Assembly: GCA_910585935.1 (NCBI GenBank) | Contig: CAJUHN010000123.1 | Coordinates: forward strand, 1-10,669 | Origin: an uncultured Lachnospiraceae bacterium | GTDB taxonomy: Bacteria > Bacillota > Clostridia > Lachnospirales > Lachnospiraceae | Direction: 5' to 3' | Length of the DNA stretch: 10,669 bases | Shown here: positions 1 to 7,460 of the stretch, piece by piece | How positions within the stretch are numbered: position 1 is the first letter of the stretch | Layout of the letters: every line of letters begins with the position of its first letter | The notes under the pieces: generated by a model | What the model was told of the DNA's origin: nothing | What the model saw: only the letters and a program-made list of their open reading frames with translations | Database searches by the model: none | Made by a program: the position numbers and the translations under genes

Positions 1-97
1 TGCGAATTTAGTACCACTACGTCTGGAACGGAGCGGGAGCGCGGCTTCGTTGGAAAAGTTCCTTCTCTCCGGCGCGGAAACTCACACCCCATGTTCC
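1..97 (+). repeat. Structured intergenic repeat, copy A (right half only)
   Basis: This is the right half of the repeat seen complete at 7461-7645; the left half lies outside the window. Bases 2-31 match copy C (7554-7583) with a single difference. The small internal hairpin is at 32-51: AGCGG, AGC, loop GCG, GCT, TCGTT, which pairs with G-U pairs when read as plus-strand RNA. The right terminal arm begins at TGGAA (51-55) and has diverged from copies B and C. The end motif GTTCCCTA (93-100) runs into the mutL stop codon at 98-100, so repeat and gene meet tail to tail. No function is known to me. Confidence 0.8.
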
Positions 98-1981
98 CTA
101 CACAATTCTTTTAAATTTCCTCTCTATTTCATATTTGCTCATAGAAATAATTGTAGGTCTTCCATGTGGACAGTTATATGGATTATCCAATTCTAATAAT
201 TGATCAATCAAACTATTTGCCTCCTGTTGTGACAATTTATGTTTCCCCTTTACCGCCGCTTTACATGACATAGACGCGATTTTTTCTACTATAATCTGTT
301 GATTTTCCGATCTTATCTCATCAGAAAGACTATCTAACATCTCAAGAAAAATCTCCTTTTTAGCGATTCCAAATAAATTGTCAGGAACAGCTCGTATAGC
401 ATATTCTTTTCCGCCAAATTGTTCGATTTCAAACCCAATCTCTTCAAAGTATTTTTGATATTTATGCAATAGTTCTTCTTCTCTTGTTGTCAAACTGAGT
501 ACTAAAGGTGGATTCATCAACTGCGAGATAAATTCTTTTGTTTTTAATGATTTCATGATTTTTTCATATAAAATTTTCTCATGTGCTGCATGTTGATCAA
601 TGATAAATAATTTATCCTGAAATTCAACTAGCCAATACGTATCAAAAAGCTGTCCTATTATGCGGTGTCTATTTCTAGAAGTTTTCGATAATAACTTGTC
701 CTCAAATAAATTCATCTGTGCTGCATTTTCCTTCACTTTTGTTTCTGAAAAAGAATGTAATTTATCAGATGCCTCATTTTGAGATTGTTTGAGGTCAAAA
801 GAAAGTTTTTTATCTTCTGCTTGGGGTTGAGTTGGCTTTTGTATTTCTTGTGTAGGCTTTGGTATGATTTCTTTTTCTATTTTGGTTCTTTCTATTCTAT
901 TTTTTTCAAATGGTTCTGGAGGGCGAACCGAGTGTTCTTGGGTCTTTTTCAAATTTTTGGTCTGTTCTTCTATTTGAACTTCTGGAATAAGCTCTTTTTT
1001 TAGTAAAGTATCTTGTATGGATTTCAACACAAATTGATATATCTGTTCTCCATTTTGAATACGCAGTTCCATCTTTGCTGGATGTACGTTGACATCTAGA
1101 AGTTCGGAATCGATTTCAAAATGAATAACAGTAAAAGGATATTTATGCTGCATTAAAAAAGATTGATAGGCATCATCTATGGCTTTTGTCAACAAGTTAT
1201 TTTTGATATAACGTCCATTTACATAATAATTTTCAAATGCTCTATTTCCTCTTGAAATTAATGGTTTTCCAATAAAACCTGTGATAGAAACAGATGGAAT
1301 TTTCGCATTTATTTCTAATAGATTAGAAGTGATTTCTCTTCCATATACAGCATAGACGATATCCTTTAACCGATTATTTCCACTTGTATATAATTTATTT
1401 TGATTGTTCTGAATAAAACGAATCGAGATATCTGGGTGTGATAGGGCGATTCGTTCAACGATATCTGCTATATATCCGGCTTCTGTTTGAGGACTTTTTA
1501 GAAATTTTTTTCTTGCTGGCGTGTTATAAAATAGATTATGCACTAAAAAGGTTGTGCCATCTGGAGCGCCGACTTCTTCTAATTCTTTTTCTTCCCCGCC
1601 TTCTATTCGATATCTTGTTCCATTTAAGGAATCTGGTACTTTAGAAATGAGTTCTACTTGAGCGATTGCGGCGATGCTGGATAAAGCTTCTCCTCGAAAT
1701 CCTAAAGAGGAAACAGAGATTAAATCCTGTACTGTTCGTATTTTACTGGTAGCGTGACGCAAAAAAGCTAAAGGGACTTCTTCTTTTTCCATTCCTAAGC
1801 CATTGTCTGTAATGCGGATAAAGGAAATGCCTCCTTCTTTAATTTCTACTGTAATCGCAGTGGCTTTTGCGTCAATGGCGTTTTCCATCAATTCTTTTAC
1901 CACAGAGGCAGGTCTTTCTATCACTTCACCTGCTGCTATCTGATTGATGGTGTTCTGATCTAAAAGTTTAATATTTGACAT
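98..1981 (-). CDS. mutL: DNA mismatch repair protein MutL (endonuclease type)
   Basis: MutL couples mismatch recognition by MutS to strand removal in the cytoplasm. The protein has 627 residues, normal for Firmicutes. The N-terminal GHKL ATPase shows its motifs in order: KELMENAIDA with the presumed catalytic E30 and N34, DNGLGM at 59-64 and GFRGEAL at 94-100. A charged, low-complexity linker spans about 330-430. The C-terminal dimerisation domain carries the nicking-endonuclease motif DQHAAHEKILYE (462-473), CKAAVKG from 573 and CPHGRP (604-609). It therefore belongs to the MutL class that nicks DNA itself, found in bacteria without MutH. QLMNPPL near 487 may be the sliding-clamp contact by analogy with B. 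subtilis. The start is supported by AGGAG nine bases upstream. It lies 94 bp downstream of mutS on the same strand with no terminator between, so the two are probably one transcript. Repeat copy A abuts its stop codon. Confidence 0.97.
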   Translation of the reverse strand: MSNIKLLDQNTINQIAAGEVIERPASVVKELMENAIDAKATAITVEIKEGGISFIRITDNGLGMEKEEVPLAFLRHATSKIRTVQDLISVSSLGFRGEALSSIAAIAQVELISKVPDSLNGTRYRIEGGEEKELEEVGAPDGTTFLVHNLFYNTPARKKFLKSPQTEAGYIADIVERIALSHPDISIRFIQNNQNKLYTSGNNRLKDIVYAVYGREITSNLLEINAKIPSVSITGFIGKPLISRGNRAFENYYVNGRYIKNNLLTKAIDDAYQSFLMQHKYPFTVIHFEIDSELLDVNVHPAKMELRIQNGEQIYQFVLKSIQDTLLKKELIPEVQIEEQTKNLKKTQEHSVRPPEPFEKNRIERTKIEKEIIPKPTQEIQKPTQPQAEDKKLSFDLKQSQNEASDKLHSFSETKVKENAAQMNLFEDKLLSKTSRNRHRIIGQLFDTYWLVEFQDKLFIIDQHAAHEKILYEKIMKSLKTKEFISQLMNPPLVLSLTTREEELLHKYQKYFEEIGFEIEQFGGKEYAIRAVPDNLFGIAKKEIFLEMLDSLSDEIRSENQQIIVEKIASMSCKAAVKGKHKLSQQEANSLIDQLLELDNPYNCPHGRPTIISMSKYEIERKFKRIV

Positions 1982-2075
1982 AGCTTTTTTCTCCTATTCT
2001 TTTAAAACAAGGTACAGATTTTATGTATTAGTTGGTTTGTGATGAATAGCTGCTTTTGGGTAAAGGATTTTGTTT

Positions 2076-4730
2076 TTACCAACGGTTTTTCAATTTATTT
2101 TGTAATTGATATAATGTATTTAATGCTTCAATAGGAGTTAAATTTCCTAAATCTAATTCTTTTAGTTCTTTTAGGATATCGTCATCTTTTACTGTATCTA
2201 ATAATGACATTTGGGCGATATCCACATCATCTAATTTTTGTACCTTTTTCTTATTGTTAAGAGCGACTTTTGTTCCGTTGACAATATTTTTGGTTTTCAT
2301 CGTGATATCTGCATCACTTAATTCTTCTACCAACTCTTTGGCACGGTTGATTACGATATCTGGCACGCCTGCGAGTTTTGCTACTTGTATACCATAACTT
2401 TTATCTGCTCCGCCTTTTACAATTTTTCGCAAGAATACAATATCATCTCCCTGTTCTTTTACTGCAATACAATAATTGTTTACTCCTGTCAATGCACCTT
2501 CTAATTCTGTTAGTTCATGATAATGTGTGGCAAATAATGTCTTCGCCCCTAAATATTTAGGATTACTGATATATTCTACCACAGCCCATGCAATACTTAA
2601 TCCATCAAAAGTACTTGTCCCTCTTCCGATCTCATCTAATATTAATAAACTGTTTGGGGTCGCATTTTTTAAAATATTTGCTACTTCTGTCATTTCTACC
2701 ATAAAGGTACTCTGACCAGATGCCAAGTCGTCAGAAGCGCCTACTCTGGTGAATATTCTGTCACAGATGCCAATATTTGCAGATAAAGCTGGCACAAAAG
2801 AGCCGATTTGAGCCATTAATGTGATAAGTGCTACTTGACGCATATAAGTTGATTTTCCTGCCATATTAGGACCTGTGATGATGGAAATGCGATTGTTGTG
2901 ATTATCTAAATAAGTATCATTTGACACAAACATTTCATTTGGTATCATCTGTTCTATCACAGGATGTCTACCATTTTTTATGTCGAGAATTCCTTTTTCA
3001 TTAATTTTTGGTTTTACATAATTATTATGGTCTGCGAGGTAAGCAAAACAAGAAAAGACATCTATTTTAGCGATAGCTTTTGCTGTATTTTGAATTCGGA
3101 TGACTTCATTTGCAATAGTATCTCTGATTTCATTAAAAAGTTCATATTCGAGAGAAAATAGTTTGTCTTCTGCTCCTAAAATCATTTCCTCTAATTCTTT
3201 TAATTTCTGTGTGCTATAGCGTTCTGCATTTGCTAATGTCTGTCTTCGGATATAATCTTCTGGAACTTCTCCTTTGTAAGAATTGCTGATTTCTATATAA
3301 TAGCCAAAAACATGATTAAATTTAATCTTTAACCCTTTAATTCCTGTACGTTCTCTTTCTTTGGCTTCTAACTCTGCTAACCATGTTTTTCCTTCTGTCT
3401 TTGCATGGCGCAGTTTATCTACCTCTTCTTTATATCCCTCTTTGATGATTCCGCCTTCTTTTACTCCTATAGGTGGTTCGTCTACAATCGCATTTTCTAT
3501 CAAAGTTTTTAAATCTTCTAGAGAATCCATATCTTTCTCGATTTCTTTTATGAGTTCTGATTGAAAAGAAGATAATAAATATTTGATAGGGGGAATCATA
3601 GAAATAGAAGATTTAAAGGAAATGAAATCTCTAGGATTTGCCGTTTTATAACTGATTCTTCCTATAAGACGTTCTAGATCATAGATAGGATGAAGATATT
3701 CGCGGATTTCTTCTCTCGTGATGACATTATCCTTTAACTCTTGTATGGCATCTTGCCTTCTTATGATTTCTTTTTTGGAAATGAGTGGCTGTTCGATATA
3801 ATTTCTTAATGTTCTCGCTCCCATCGCTGTTTTCGTTTTATCCAATACCCAAAGAAGAGAACCCCTTTTTTGTTTCTCTCGAAGTGTTTCTACCAGTTCT
3901 AGATTTCTTCTGGTAGATGTATCAATGATCATATATTTTCCCGTGGAATAGGGAATAATACTTGTCAAATGGAGCAGGGCATTTTTCTGCGTTTCATAGA
4001 GGTATTGAAGTAAAGAACCTGCTGCAATAATACCGCTTTCATAATGGGCTAAGCCCATTTCTTCTAGTGTCATTGTTTTAAAATGTTCTTTTAATACTCT
4101 TTTACAGGAACTATCATCAAAATACCAAGCCTCTAAAGAAGATATCGCGATAGAAAAGCGGTTTTTAATATCTTCTATATCGACACCACTGACATAAAAA
4201 GCATCATTACAGATGATTTCAGAAGGAGAAAATTTATAGATCTCATCTAACAGAGTCCGAAGAGAATTCACCTCTGTCATATAATAATCTCCCGTAGAAA
4301 TATCTACAATAGAAACTCCATAGGTATCATCTAAATAAACAATGCACATGAGATAATTATTTTTATTTTCTTCTAATGCGGAAACATTCAGATTTGTTCC
4401 GGGTGTCACGACTCGAATCACTTCTCGTTTTACAATTCCCTTTGTTTCTTTTGGGTCTTCTACCTGCTCACAGATAGCGACCTTATATCCTTTTTTTACT
4501 AAACGATTGAGATATCCTTCTACCGCATGATAAGGAATGCCACACATAGGCGCTCTGTCTTCTTGTCCGCAATTTTTTCCTGTCAATGTAATTTCTAGCT
4601 CTCTGGATGCAGTGATGGCATCTTCAAAAAACATCTCATAAAAATCTCCTAGCCGATAAAATAATATACAATCTTTATATTGAGCTTTTGTATCTAAATA
4701 TTGCTGCATCATTGGTGTATATTGTGCCAC
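2076..4730 (-). CDS. mutS: DNA mismatch repair ATPase MutS
   Basis: MutS recognises mismatches and small loops and recruits MutL. The 884 residues carry the complete MutS1 architecture. The N-terminal mismatch-binding domain has the wedge motif Phe30-Tyr31-Glu32 in LGDFYEMFFEDA. Connector, lever and clamp domains follow. The ABC-type ATPase has Walker A GPNMAGKST (620-628), the signature-like region SGQSTFMVEM (671-680), Walker B LLILDE (695-700) and FATHYHEL (733-740). Near the C-terminus QMSLLD (840-845) resembles the beta-clamp-binding motif of Firmicute MutS, and LTPIEALNTLYQL is the usual end. Translation most likely starts at the GTG at 4728-4730: it gives the canonical MAQYTPMMQQYL opening and has AAGGAAG nine bases upstream. 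The first in-frame ATG would delete six conserved residues. It is first gene of a mutS-mutL unit, divergent from the lipoprotein gene. Confidence 0.98.
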   Translation of the reverse strand: MAQYTPMMQQYLDTKAQYKDCILFYRLGDFYEMFFEDAITASRELEITLTGKNCGQEDRAPMCGIPYHAVEGYLNRLVKKGYKVAICEQVEDPKETKGIVKREVIRVVTPGTNLNVSALEENKNNYLMCIVYLDDTYGVSIVDISTGDYYMTEVNSLRTLLDEIYKFSPSEIICNDAFYVSGVDIEDIKNRFSIAISSLEAWYFDDSSCKRVLKEHFKTMTLEEMGLAHYESGIIAAGSLLQYLYETQKNALLHLTSIIPYSTGKYMIIDTSTRRNLELVETLREKQKRGSLLWVLDKTKTAMGARTLRNYIEQPLISKKEIIRRQDAIQELKDNVITREEIREYLHPIYDLERLIGRISYKTANPRDFISFKSSISMIPPIKYLLSSFQSELIKEIEKDMDSLEDLKTLIENAIVDEPPIGVKEGGIIKEGYKEEVDKLRHAKTEGKTWLAELEAKERERTGIKGLKIKFNHVFGYYIEISNSYKGEVPEDYIRRQTLANAERYSTQKLKELEEMILGAEDKLFSLEYELFNEIRDTIANEVIRIQNTAKAIAKIDVFSCFAYLADHNNYVKPKINEKGILDIKNGRHPVIEQMIPNEMFVSNDTYLDNHNNRISIITGPNMAGKSTYMRQVALITLMAQIGSFVPALSANIGICDRIFTRVGASDDLASGQSTFMVEMTEVANILKNATPNSLLILDEIGRGTSTFDGLSIAWAVVEYISNPKYLGAKTLFATHYHELTELEGALTGVNNYCIAVKEQGDDIVFLRKIVKGGADKSYGIQVAKLAGVPDIVINRAKELVEELSDADITMKTKNIVNGTKVALNNKKKVQKLDDVDIAQMSLLDTVKDDDILKELKELDLGNLTPIEALNTLYQLQNKLKNRW

Positions 4731-4830
4731 AAATATCTACTTCCTTTCTCTAAAGCTTTATTATGTCATTTTAGGTCTTTTTTCCTATAATCAGCGAAAA
4801 ACCGCATAATAGACATGTTTTTACTTATAT

Positions 4831-4859
4831 AGAATACCTTAAAAATAATTTAATTGCAA
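4831..4859 (-). promoter_or_regulatory. Candidate sigma-A promoter for mutS-mutL
   Basis: Read on the minus strand, TTGCAA (4854-4859) and TATTCT (4831-4836) are separated by 17 bases; each matches four of six consensus positions. Transcription would begin near 4824, giving a leader of about 95 bases before the mutS GTG. The spacing and location fit, but the hexamers are only moderate in a very AT-rich spacer. It lies back to back with the lipoprotein promoter, the two -35 boxes being 18 bases apart. Confidence 0.35.
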
Positions 4860-4877
4860 TGAAAATAAAAATTCTAT

Positions 4878-4906
4878 TTGAAATTTTTTCTGTTTAGAGT
4901 TACAAT
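4878..4906 (+). promoter_or_regulatory. Sigma-A promoter for the lipoprotein gene
   Basis: TTGAAA (4878-4883) and TACAAT (4901-4906) are spaced by exactly 17 bases, close to the housekeeping consensus (each five of six). The start of transcription should fall near 4913, leaving a leader of about 46 bases before the ATG at 4959. A small stem GGTTTT/AAAACC (4914-4919 with 4927-4932) would form at the very 5' end of that RNA and could protect it; this last point is inference. Confidence 0.65.
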
Positions 4907-4958
4907 AAAACAAGGTTTTAAGATATAAAACCAATACATATTTGAAAGGGAGAAAATT

Positions 4959-5567
4959 ATGAAAAAAAGACTTTGCACAATGATAACTGCTATTCTGTGC
5001 ATAACATTTTTGTTAGTAGGTTGTGGGGCAGAATCAGCAAAAACAGGGGTATGGGATTCTAATGTATTTACAAATGAATGGCTGAATTTTAAGATGACAG
5101 TTCCAGAAGATTCTCGTATCATGACAAAAGATGAGATGAGTAGCGCAATAGGAACTCTCGAAAGCACATATATTAATGGTGGAGATGAGGAGAATTTAAG
5201 CAAATATGCAAATATTTATGACTGTATGGTAATTTTACCAGATGGAATGTCTTCTATTCAATTAATCTATGAGAATACAGCAAAAACAACCGCTGGAAAA
5301 AATATTAAGGCAGAAGAATATTTAGATATTTTAAAAGAACAACTCACTACCGCAGGTTCTGATTATGTATTGTCTGACCCAACAACAAAAGAGTTGGCAG
5401 GTCGTACCTTTACTTTTATGTCCACTACTTTTAGCGGCGGCGCAGCAATTCAAGATTATTATTTAGTAAAAGAAGGAAATTATATGGCAACTATGCTTAT
5501 TTCTTATCCTTCTACTTATCAATCTACTATTGATGAAATTATTTCTAGCATTACTACTGCAAAATAA
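4959..5567 (+). CDS. Predicted secreted lipoprotein of unknown function
   Basis: The 202-residue product has a lipoprotein signal peptide: a basic start (MKKR), a hydrophobic core (about residues 8-20) and a lipobox L19-V20-G21-C22. Lipidation and cleavage at Cys22 should therefore anchor it to the outer face of the cytoplasmic membrane. The mature part, opening with a WDSNVFTNEWLNFKMTVPE stretch, has a mix of beta-strand-like and charged segments, no second membrane segment and no catalytic motif I recognise. It resembles small cell-envelope lipoproteins common in Lachnospiraceae, but I cannot name a family. AAGGGAG sits about six bases before the ATG. It is the only plus-strand gene in the window and a stand-alone transcription unit, with a good promoter (4878-4906) and a strong terminator (5591-5627). 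Confidence 0.9.
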   Translation: MKKRLCTMITAILCITFLLVGCGAESAKTGVWDSNVFTNEWLNFKMTVPEDSRIMTKDEMSSAIGTLESTYINGGDEENLSKYANIYDCMVILPDGMSSIQLIYENTAKTTAGKNIKAEEYLDILKEQLTTAGSDYVLSDPTTKELAGRTFTFMSTTFSGGAAIQDYYLVKEGNYMATMLISYPSTYQSTIDEIISSITTAK

Positions 5568-5590
5568 GGAAAGCTTCATTTTTATAAAGA

Positions 5591-5627
5591 AGGCTGTTGT
5601 GATGAATATTCACAGCAGCTTTTTTTT
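5591..5627 (+). terminator. Rho-independent terminator of the lipoprotein gene
   Basis: GCTGTTGTGA (5593-5602) pairs with TCACAGCAGC (5610-5619) through one G-U pair. The loop has seven bases, and eight T residues (5620-5627) follow directly. It starts 24 bases after the stop codon. The T-run ends two bases before the boundary assigned to repeat copy B. Confidence 0.92.
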
Positions 5628-5628
5628 A

Positions 5629-5842
5629 CTATAGGGAAAACCTTTGAAACGAAGGGACGCATAGGAAGGTATGTATTCCAACAAAGCCGCGCTTTCGCTC
5701 CGTTCCAGACGTAACGGACACTAAATTCGCAGCCCCTAACAGGACTGCGAATTTAGTGCCGACGTCTTCCAAGGGGCTTCTTTTGGAATACATACCTTCC
5801 TATGCTAGTTTGTAGCCCCTTCTTTATACCAGTTAGAGTTCT
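5629..5842 (-). repeat. Structured intergenic repeat, copy B (complete, inverted)
   Basis: Core 5659-5805 is a foldback of 147 bp in the opposite orientation to copies A, C and D. Its 22-base arms (5659-5680 and 5784-5805) are perfect inverted repeats. The middle holds an 18-bp hairpin (5719-5736 with 5741-5758) closed by a four-base loop that reads GUUA in minus-strand RNA. A smaller hairpin lies at 5680-5699. Weakly conserved flanks extend it to about 5629 on one side and 5842 on the other, where GAGTTCT resembles the outer end of copies C and D in complement. It fills most of the 303-bp convergent gap between the lipoprotein gene and the LysM-GH18 gene; 5843-5870 shows nothing further. The outer limits are approximate, the core limits firm. 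Confidence 0.88.
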
Positions 5843-5870
5843 TTTTTCTGCTAATAATATTGAAAATAAA

Positions 5871-7025
5871 TTATCCTTTTATCACATCATATAGACTATT
5901 TAATACTAGCCAATTCTGTGTGAAGGGGCGCATTAAATTCCAATATCCAGCTCCTAATAATCTATACTTTGCTATTAAAGATAATTTGGCATAAATACTT
6001 CTAGCGTCCTCAAACCAAACAATATGTTGTATATTATAAGCATCTGTATAATAAAAATAAGGACTCATTGCAGTTGTATCAAATAAAATCTCTGCTCCCA
6101 CTCTCCTAGCCAGTGCGACTGCTTCCTCATTTCCAATCGTATCTGCCTTTGTCACTCCTCGTACAAATGGCAATGCCCAGTCATATCCATAATTAGGAAT
6201 TCCCATAAAAATCTTTCTGTAATCAATTCTTTCTACTGCATATCTTACGACTTCTTCCACTTTATTAATAGGAGCAACAGCCATCGGAGGACCATAAGTA
6301 TACCCCCACTCATAAGTCATGATTAATACAGTATCTGCGATTTCTCCAATTCTTCTGTAATCGTGTGCTTCATATAAAAGCCCCTGTTGAGTATCAGATG
6401 TTTTTGGAGCTAAATCCACATGTACCAAAAATCCATATGGATGTAACATTTGAACTGTTTTTTCAATAAATCTAAAATAATTTTCATTATCTTCTGGAGG
6501 AATAAATTCAAAATCTAAATCTATCTTTTGATATCCTTTTTCCTGCATTTCTATTATGATATTTTGTAAAACTATCTCCTGTAAATCGGGATCTTGGAAT
6601 AATAAACTCGCTTTTTCACTGCTAAATGTTCCATCTTCTGATAAAGCAGAAAGTAAAAATACAGGAATCGTATTCTCTTCATATGCACGTTTAATTAAAT
6701 ATCTTTCCTTTTCTTCGTCAGGTTTAATAAGATTTCCTTCTGTTGTAAAACCATATCCGAAAATAGTTATATAGGTGAGAGATGGCAGAACCTGTGATAA
6801 AGTATTTGTATTGATATAAGGATAGGCATATCCATTCACCCAAATATCTCCCCATGGTTTTGTGGGTTCTTCTTGGTCTTCTAAAATAATTACAATGGTC
6901 TGACCTACTACTAGACTTTCAGAATAAAGTAAACGATTATTTTTTACGATACTCTCTACAGAAACTCCATATTCCCTTGCAATCTGGGTTAAAGTTTCTC
7001 CGGGTTTCACTACATGAATAATCAT
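5871..7025 (-). CDS. LysM + GH18 spore peptidoglycan hydrolase (YaaH/SleL type)
   Basis: The 384 residues start with one LysM module (about 1-48: VKPGETLTQIAREYGVSVE through VVGQTIVII), which binds peptidoglycan glycan chains. A glycoside hydrolase 18 barrel follows (about 60-384). The GH18 catalytic motif is visible as D169-L-D171-F-E173, with Glu173 the expected acid. MTYEWGYTYGPPMAVAPIN (236-254) is typical of the YaaH/SleL branch, N-acetylglucosaminidases that degrade spore cortex during germination in Bacillus. There is no signal peptide, which fits synthesis in the mother cell and deposition on the spore. B. subtilis YaaH has two LysM modules, so this is a one-module version. The start has AAGGA six bases upstream. 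A sporulation-type promoter is possible (7060-7089). The activity itself, cortex lysis or another peptidoglycan role, is inferred from the family. Confidence 0.9.
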   Translation of the reverse strand: MIIHVVKPGETLTQIAREYGVSVESIVKNNRLLYSESLVVGQTIVIILEDQEEPTKPWGDIWVNGYAYPYINTNTLSQVLPSLTYITIFGYGFTTEGNLIKPDEEKERYLIKRAYEENTIPVFLLSALSEDGTFSSEKASLLFQDPDLQEIVLQNIIIEMQEKGYQKIDLDFEFIPPEDNENYFRFIEKTVQMLHPYGFLVHVDLAPKTSDTQQGLLYEAHDYRRIGEIADTVLIMTYEWGYTYGPPMAVAPINKVEEVVRYAVERIDYRKIFMGIPNYGYDWALPFVRGVTKADTIGNEEAVALARRVGAEILFDTTAMSPYFYYTDAYNIQHIVWFEDARSIYAKLSLIAKYRLLGAGYWNLMRPFTQNWLVLNSLYDVIKG

Positions 7026-7059
7026 AAATATTCCTTACTATTTTTATTCTCTTTATCTT

Positions 7060-7089
7060 ATCATATGAAAACTATATAAGAAAGTATTA
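7060..7089 (-). promoter_or_regulatory. Possible sigma-E-like promoter of the LysM-GH18 gene
   Basis: On the minus strand TAATACT (7083-7089) and TCATATGAT (7060-7068) are 14 bases apart. This resembles the ATA / CATA--AT pattern with 14-base spacing of mother-cell sigma-E promoters. The predicted start leaves a leader of about 28 bases with the ribosome site. The call rests on weak matches in AT-rich DNA plus the expected sporulation role of the gene. Confidence 0.33.
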
Positions 7090-7115
7090 CAAAACCTCAC
7101 ATCATTTAATAATTT

Positions 7116-7289
7116 TTACAAGTAAAATGCTATATTTTGGAATAGTTGTAAATCTTCTGTTTTTCTAAATTCATCCTCCGTATACTCCATAGGCTTATCG
7201 TACAAAAACAGTTTTGTTTTATCTATAACATGTGAAAAGTCCAACTTACTCCAACAATGCTTATTAAAGTCAATATTTAATTCTCTCAT
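7116..7289 (-). CDS. Small uncharacterised protein, 57 residues
   Basis: A short reading frame opens with MRELNIDFNKHCWSKLDF and ends FQNIAFYL. It is hydrophilic and acidic towards the C-terminus (EYTEDEF), with no signal peptide, membrane segment or recognised domain. Support for a real gene: GAAGGTG lies five bases before the ATG, a good sigma-A-type promoter lies about 77 bases upstream of the start (7373-7401), and the composition (Trp, Cys, His, few repeats) looks like protein rather than shadow translation. It lies between the LysM-GH18 gene and repeat copy C, on the same strand as the HipA-like gene but separated from it by the repeat. It could also be a remnant of a longer gene. No function can be assigned. 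Confidence 0.6.
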   Translation of the reverse strand: MRELNIDFNKHCWSKLDFSHVIDKTKLFLYDKPMEYTEDEFRKTEDLQLFQNIAFYL

Positions 7290-7372
7290 ATTAGCACCTT
7301 CGCTTTATTCCATATGGCTTTTTTTCTATTGTTTACTCTATATCAAAACAATTTACATATTTTCCTAATTAT

Positions 7373-7401
7373 ATTTTAAGATTCTACTGAGTGTTTTGCA
7401 A
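7373..7401 (-). promoter_or_regulatory. Candidate sigma-A promoter for the 57-residue gene
   Basis: Minus-strand TTGCAA (7396-7401) and TAAAAT (7373-7378) are separated by 17 bases; the -10 box matches five of six consensus positions. Transcription would begin near 7366. The promoter lies about 60 bases beyond the outer edge of repeat copy C. Apart from it, 7290-7460 shows only AT-rich sequence. Confidence 0.5.
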
Positions 7402-7460
7402 TCAATTTTTTATAACCTCTTTTCTTTTATTACTATCGTGAGATTCGTCTTTCACAGCTT

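Noticed and set aside
779..1003. Plus-strand frame of 74 residues rich in Phe and Leu within mutL
   Set aside because: It is the complement of the Lys/Glu-rich MutL linker, a typical shadow frame. The similar frames inside mutS, miaB and the GH18 gene were rejected for the same reason.
995..1511. Two seven-base A tracts in mutL (995-1001 and 1505-1511) as phase-variation switches
   Set aside because: Short A tracts are expected in Lys-rich coding sequence of an AT-rich genome; nothing suggests selected slippage.
2059..2080. Stem GGTAAA/TTTACC over the mutS stop codon as a terminator
   Set aside because: Only six weak pairs and no T-run on the minus strand; mutL follows on the same strand, so read-through is expected.
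4874..5203. Minus-strand frame of 109 residues across the lipoprotein gene
   Set aside because: It is antisense to a gene with promoter, ribosome site, signal peptide and terminator; it has no ribosome site of its own and a low-complexity translation.
5620..5847. T-runs on both sides of copy B as a target-site duplication
   Set aside because: T-runs are common here and the left one is explained by the lipoprotein terminator; copy C shows no similar flanking duplication.
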